Assembly (NCBI GenBank): GCA_002424645.1 | Contig: DIKU01000018.1 | Location: forward strand, 1 to 5,839 | DNA from: Pelobacter sp. UBA5610 | GTDB lineage: Bacteria > Desulfobacterota > Desulfuromonadia > Desulfuromonadales > Syntrophotaleaceae | DNA: 5,839 nt | Reading direction: 5' to 3' | Part shown: positions 3,970 to 5,839 of the stretch, piece after piece | Layout of the letters: the number at the start of each line of letters is the position of its first letter | How positions within the stretch are numbered: position 1 is the first letter of the stretch | Notes under the pieces: generated by a model | The model's database searches: none | Told to the model about the DNA's origin: nothing | What the model saw: the letters and a program-made list of their open reading frames with translations, nothing else | Made by a program: the position numbers and the translations under genes

Positions 3970-5839
3970 ATGAATCATAACAGTGCACAATCGTGTTTAC
4001 CCCCGGACGCTCCGCTTCCGGGCAAAAAACAAGCCGGAGTCGGGCAATATGCTGGTTCATCCAGCAGGCGTGATGTCGGGGGGCTGGAGGGGGCCGAATG
4101 GGACATTTCAGAGGCCGGTGCGCTGTGTCGGGCTTTTATGGAGTATTCCATAGACGGCATCGTGATCATGGATGGCGAAACATCCAGGGTTGTGGAGGCC
4201 AATTCGGCTTTCGCTGACATGCTCGGTTACAGTCTGGAAGAAGTTCGCCGTTTACACGTCTGGGATTGGGAGGCCCAGTGGTCGCGGGAAGAACTCGAAG
4301 GGAACGTCAAAACAGCAGATTTTTCAAACTGTCGGTTTGAAACCCGGCATCGGCGCAAAGACGGGCAGGTTGTGGATGTGGAGGTCAGCTCCATCAACAT
4401 TCAATGGCAGGGCAGAACCGTTGTGTTCTGTGTGGTCAAGGACATCCGCGAGTACAAGGCTCACCAACAACAATTGCAGCGCGAACTCAGCCTCTGGCGC
4501 ATACTGGTGGAACGTAGCAAGGGCGGCATTGTCGTTATTGATGAGGCGAGCCGGACCGTTGTGGAGGTCAATCCCGCATTTGCCGATATGCTCGGTTGCC
4601 ACCCCGGGGAAATGATCGGGAAGAATCCCTACGATTGGATTGAATGCTCCAGTCGCGCAGAGATGGAAGCGCGCATATCCTCTTTATGCGACCCGCACGA
4701 AGAGCGAATGCATGAGCTCCAGATGCAATGCAAAGATGGCACGTTGCGTGACGTGGAGATCACTACGACGCCGATGGTGCGGGGCGGAGTCACCCATCTC
4801 TTTTGCATATGTCGCGATATCTCGGCACGTAGCCTGACCAACAAAACTATTCGTGCCAGGGAGCAGGAGTTTTGCAGCCTGGCCGAGAATGCTCCCGACG
4901 CCATTGTCCGATACGACCGCCGGCATTGTCGCCTGTATGTCAATCCGGCCCTGGAGCGGTTGCTCGGCAAATCCAAACACGCTTTGCTCGGTCAGCCCGT
5001 CTTAAACAATGGGGTTGTGGATATGGCGATCTATAAAGCTGCTCTCGAAGCCGCTTTTCAGACCGGGAAACAACAACAGGCCGAATTTCGCTACCCCCTT
5101 CTCAACGGTGAGATAGGCTGTTTTCATGCCCGCTTCGAACCGGAATTTACCGAGGACGCAACGGTTAAGTCGGTCCTGGTGATCATTCGGGATATCAGCG
5201 AAATGGTGGCGCAGCGGGAATTGGCGCAACGTCTGGCCTTTACCGACACCCTGACCGGCCTGCCCAATCGGGCCCATTTTGAAAAGTGCTTCCAGGAAGC
5301 CGCCGTCGCATCGAAAAGCACCGATTGTCCCTTCGCACTGTTGATGCTGGATATCGATCATTTCAAGGATGTCAACGATTCGCTCGGGCATAACTGCGGG
5401 GATGAACTGCTGCGACAGGTGACGGCGCGACTTTCTCACTGTGTCGGCCCATCCGATACCATTGCCCGTATGGGGGGAGATGAGTTCGCCATTCTGCTGA
5501 CCGAGATTCACGGCACCGATGAGGCGATCGAAGTCGCTGCTCTGATCCTCAGCATACTGGTGCAGCCGTTCATTATCGAGCGCCAGGAATTATTTATCTC
5601 CGGCAGTATCGGTATGGCTTTCTTTCCCCATGACAGTGGAAATCTTGCCGAGCTGTTCACTTTTGCCGATACGGCCATGTACAGCGCCAAGCGCAAGGGG
5701 CGCAATAATTTCCAGTTTTATACGCAGGACCTCACACACCATGCCGCCGAGCGCTTGTCTCTTGGCGCCGCGTTGCGCCATGCTTGTGTCAACCAGGAAC
5801 TGCAGCTTTTCTACCAGCCCAAGGTTCAGCTTGAGGATG
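3970..5839 (+). CDS. PAS-PAS-PAS-GGDEF-EAL cyclic-di-GMP signalling protein (C-terminus beyond window)
   Basis: The frame is open for 623 codons to the right edge. After a 50-residue Pro/Gly/Ser-rich N-terminus come three PAS domains, at about 53-161, 175-284 and 301-409. Each ends in the typical (K/R)DI(R/S) strand and is joined to the next by a short helical linker. The GGDEF domain starts at LAFTDTLTGLPNR (422-434). It has metal-binding D461, guanine-contacting N469 and D478, and an intact GGDEF (502-506). The inhibitory RxxD site is GPSD (493-496), lacking its Arg. An EAL domain begins near 594 (LGAALRHACVNQELQLFYQPKV) and is cut off. It should make c-di-GMP and, if the missing EAL is active, degrade it. 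No membrane segment is seen, so the signal is probably cytoplasmic (redox, gas or small ligand). ATG 3970 is the best start but has a weak ribosome site; ATG 3916 is in frame, and ATG 4138 would cut into the first PAS. A sigma-54 element lies upstream. Confidence 0.93.
   Translation, partial: MNHNSAQSCLPPDAPLPGKKQAGVGQYAGSSSRRDVGGLEGAEWDISEAGALCRAFMEYSIDGIVIMDGETSRVVEANSAFADMLGYSLEEVRRLHVWDWEAQWSREELEGNVKTADFSNCRFETRHRRKDGQVVDVEVSSINIQWQGRTVVFCVVKDIREYKAHQQQLQRELSLWRILVERSKGGIVVIDEASRTVVEVNPAFADMLGCHPGEMIGKNPYDWIECSSRAEMEARISSLCDPHEERMHELQMQCKDGTLRDVEITTTPMVRGGVTHLFCICRDISARSLTNKTIRAREQEFCSLAENAPDAIVRYDRRHCRLYVNPALERLLGKSKHALLGQPVLNNGVVDMAIYKAALEAAFQTGKQQQAEFRYPLLNGEIGCFHARFEPEFTEDATVKSVLVIIRDISEMVAQRELAQRLAFTDTLTGLPNRAHFEKCFQEAAVASKSTDCPFALLMLDIDHFKDVNDSLGHNCGDELLRQVTARLSHCVGPSDTIARMGGDEFAILLTEIHGTDEAIEVAALILSILVQPFIIERQELFISGSIGMAFFPHDSGNLAELFTFADTAMYSAKRKGRNNFQFYTQDLTHHAAERLSLGAALRHACVNQELQLFYQPKVQLED

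Noticed and set aside
5395..5403. Possibility that the GGDEF enzyme is a Hypr (cGAMP-making) cyclase
   Set aside because: The key position (residue 478) is Asp, as in c-di-GMP synthases, not the Ser of known Hypr enzymes.
1..5839. tRNA, rRNA, CRISPR array or insertion sequence
   Set aside because: No cloverleaf, no regularly spaced direct repeats and no transposase motif or paired terminal repeats were seen on either strand.

Overview
The window suggests a delta-proteobacterial (Desulfobacterota/Desulfuromonadia, Geobacter/Pelobacter-like) chromosome. The main reasons are a GEMM-Ib riboswitch closely resembling the Geobacter cyclic AMP-GMP aptamers, a well-formed sigma-54 (RpoN) promoter, and a multi-PAS GGDEF-EAL signalling protein. 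The genus is an inference from these traits, not a database match.

Left part, minus strand (1-1187). A sigma-70-like promoter (1159-1187) starts a long leader containing a GEMM-I riboswitch aptamer (1056-1140). The 3' half of the aptamer is shared with an intrinsic terminator (1028-1074). Downstream, after a strong Shine-Dalgarno, is a GTG-started PaaK/CapK-like adenylate-forming enzyme whose C-terminus runs off the left edge (1-884). The base that sets ligand choice is A, as in the 3',3'-cGAMP-sensing subgroup, and the layout predicts an ON switch.

Middle (1188-2292). A stretch of about 400 bases has no convincing gene. It is followed by a small minus-strand double zinc-ribbon protein (1668-1925) with its own terminator (1597-1631), and then a non-coding region carrying a candidate promoter for the rightward genes.

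Right-centre, plus strand (2293-3444). A YdhR-like small monooxygenase-fold protein is followed 75 bases later by a classical short-chain dehydrogenase/reductase. They are probably one transcription unit for a small redox or detoxification function.

Right part (3445-5839). About 525 non-coding bases hold two inverted repeats, a sigma-54 -24/-12 element (3754-3769) and a leader of about 190 bases. The leader contains a strong but apparently orphan Shine-Dalgarno. A PAS-PAS-PAS-GGDEF-EAL protein follows, cut by the right edge inside the start of its EAL domain. Its GGDEF active site is intact and has the Asp expected of a c-di-GMP-making enzyme, whereas the riboswitch looks tuned to cGAMP. The two cyclic-dinucleotide elements in the window are therefore probably not a simple matched pair.
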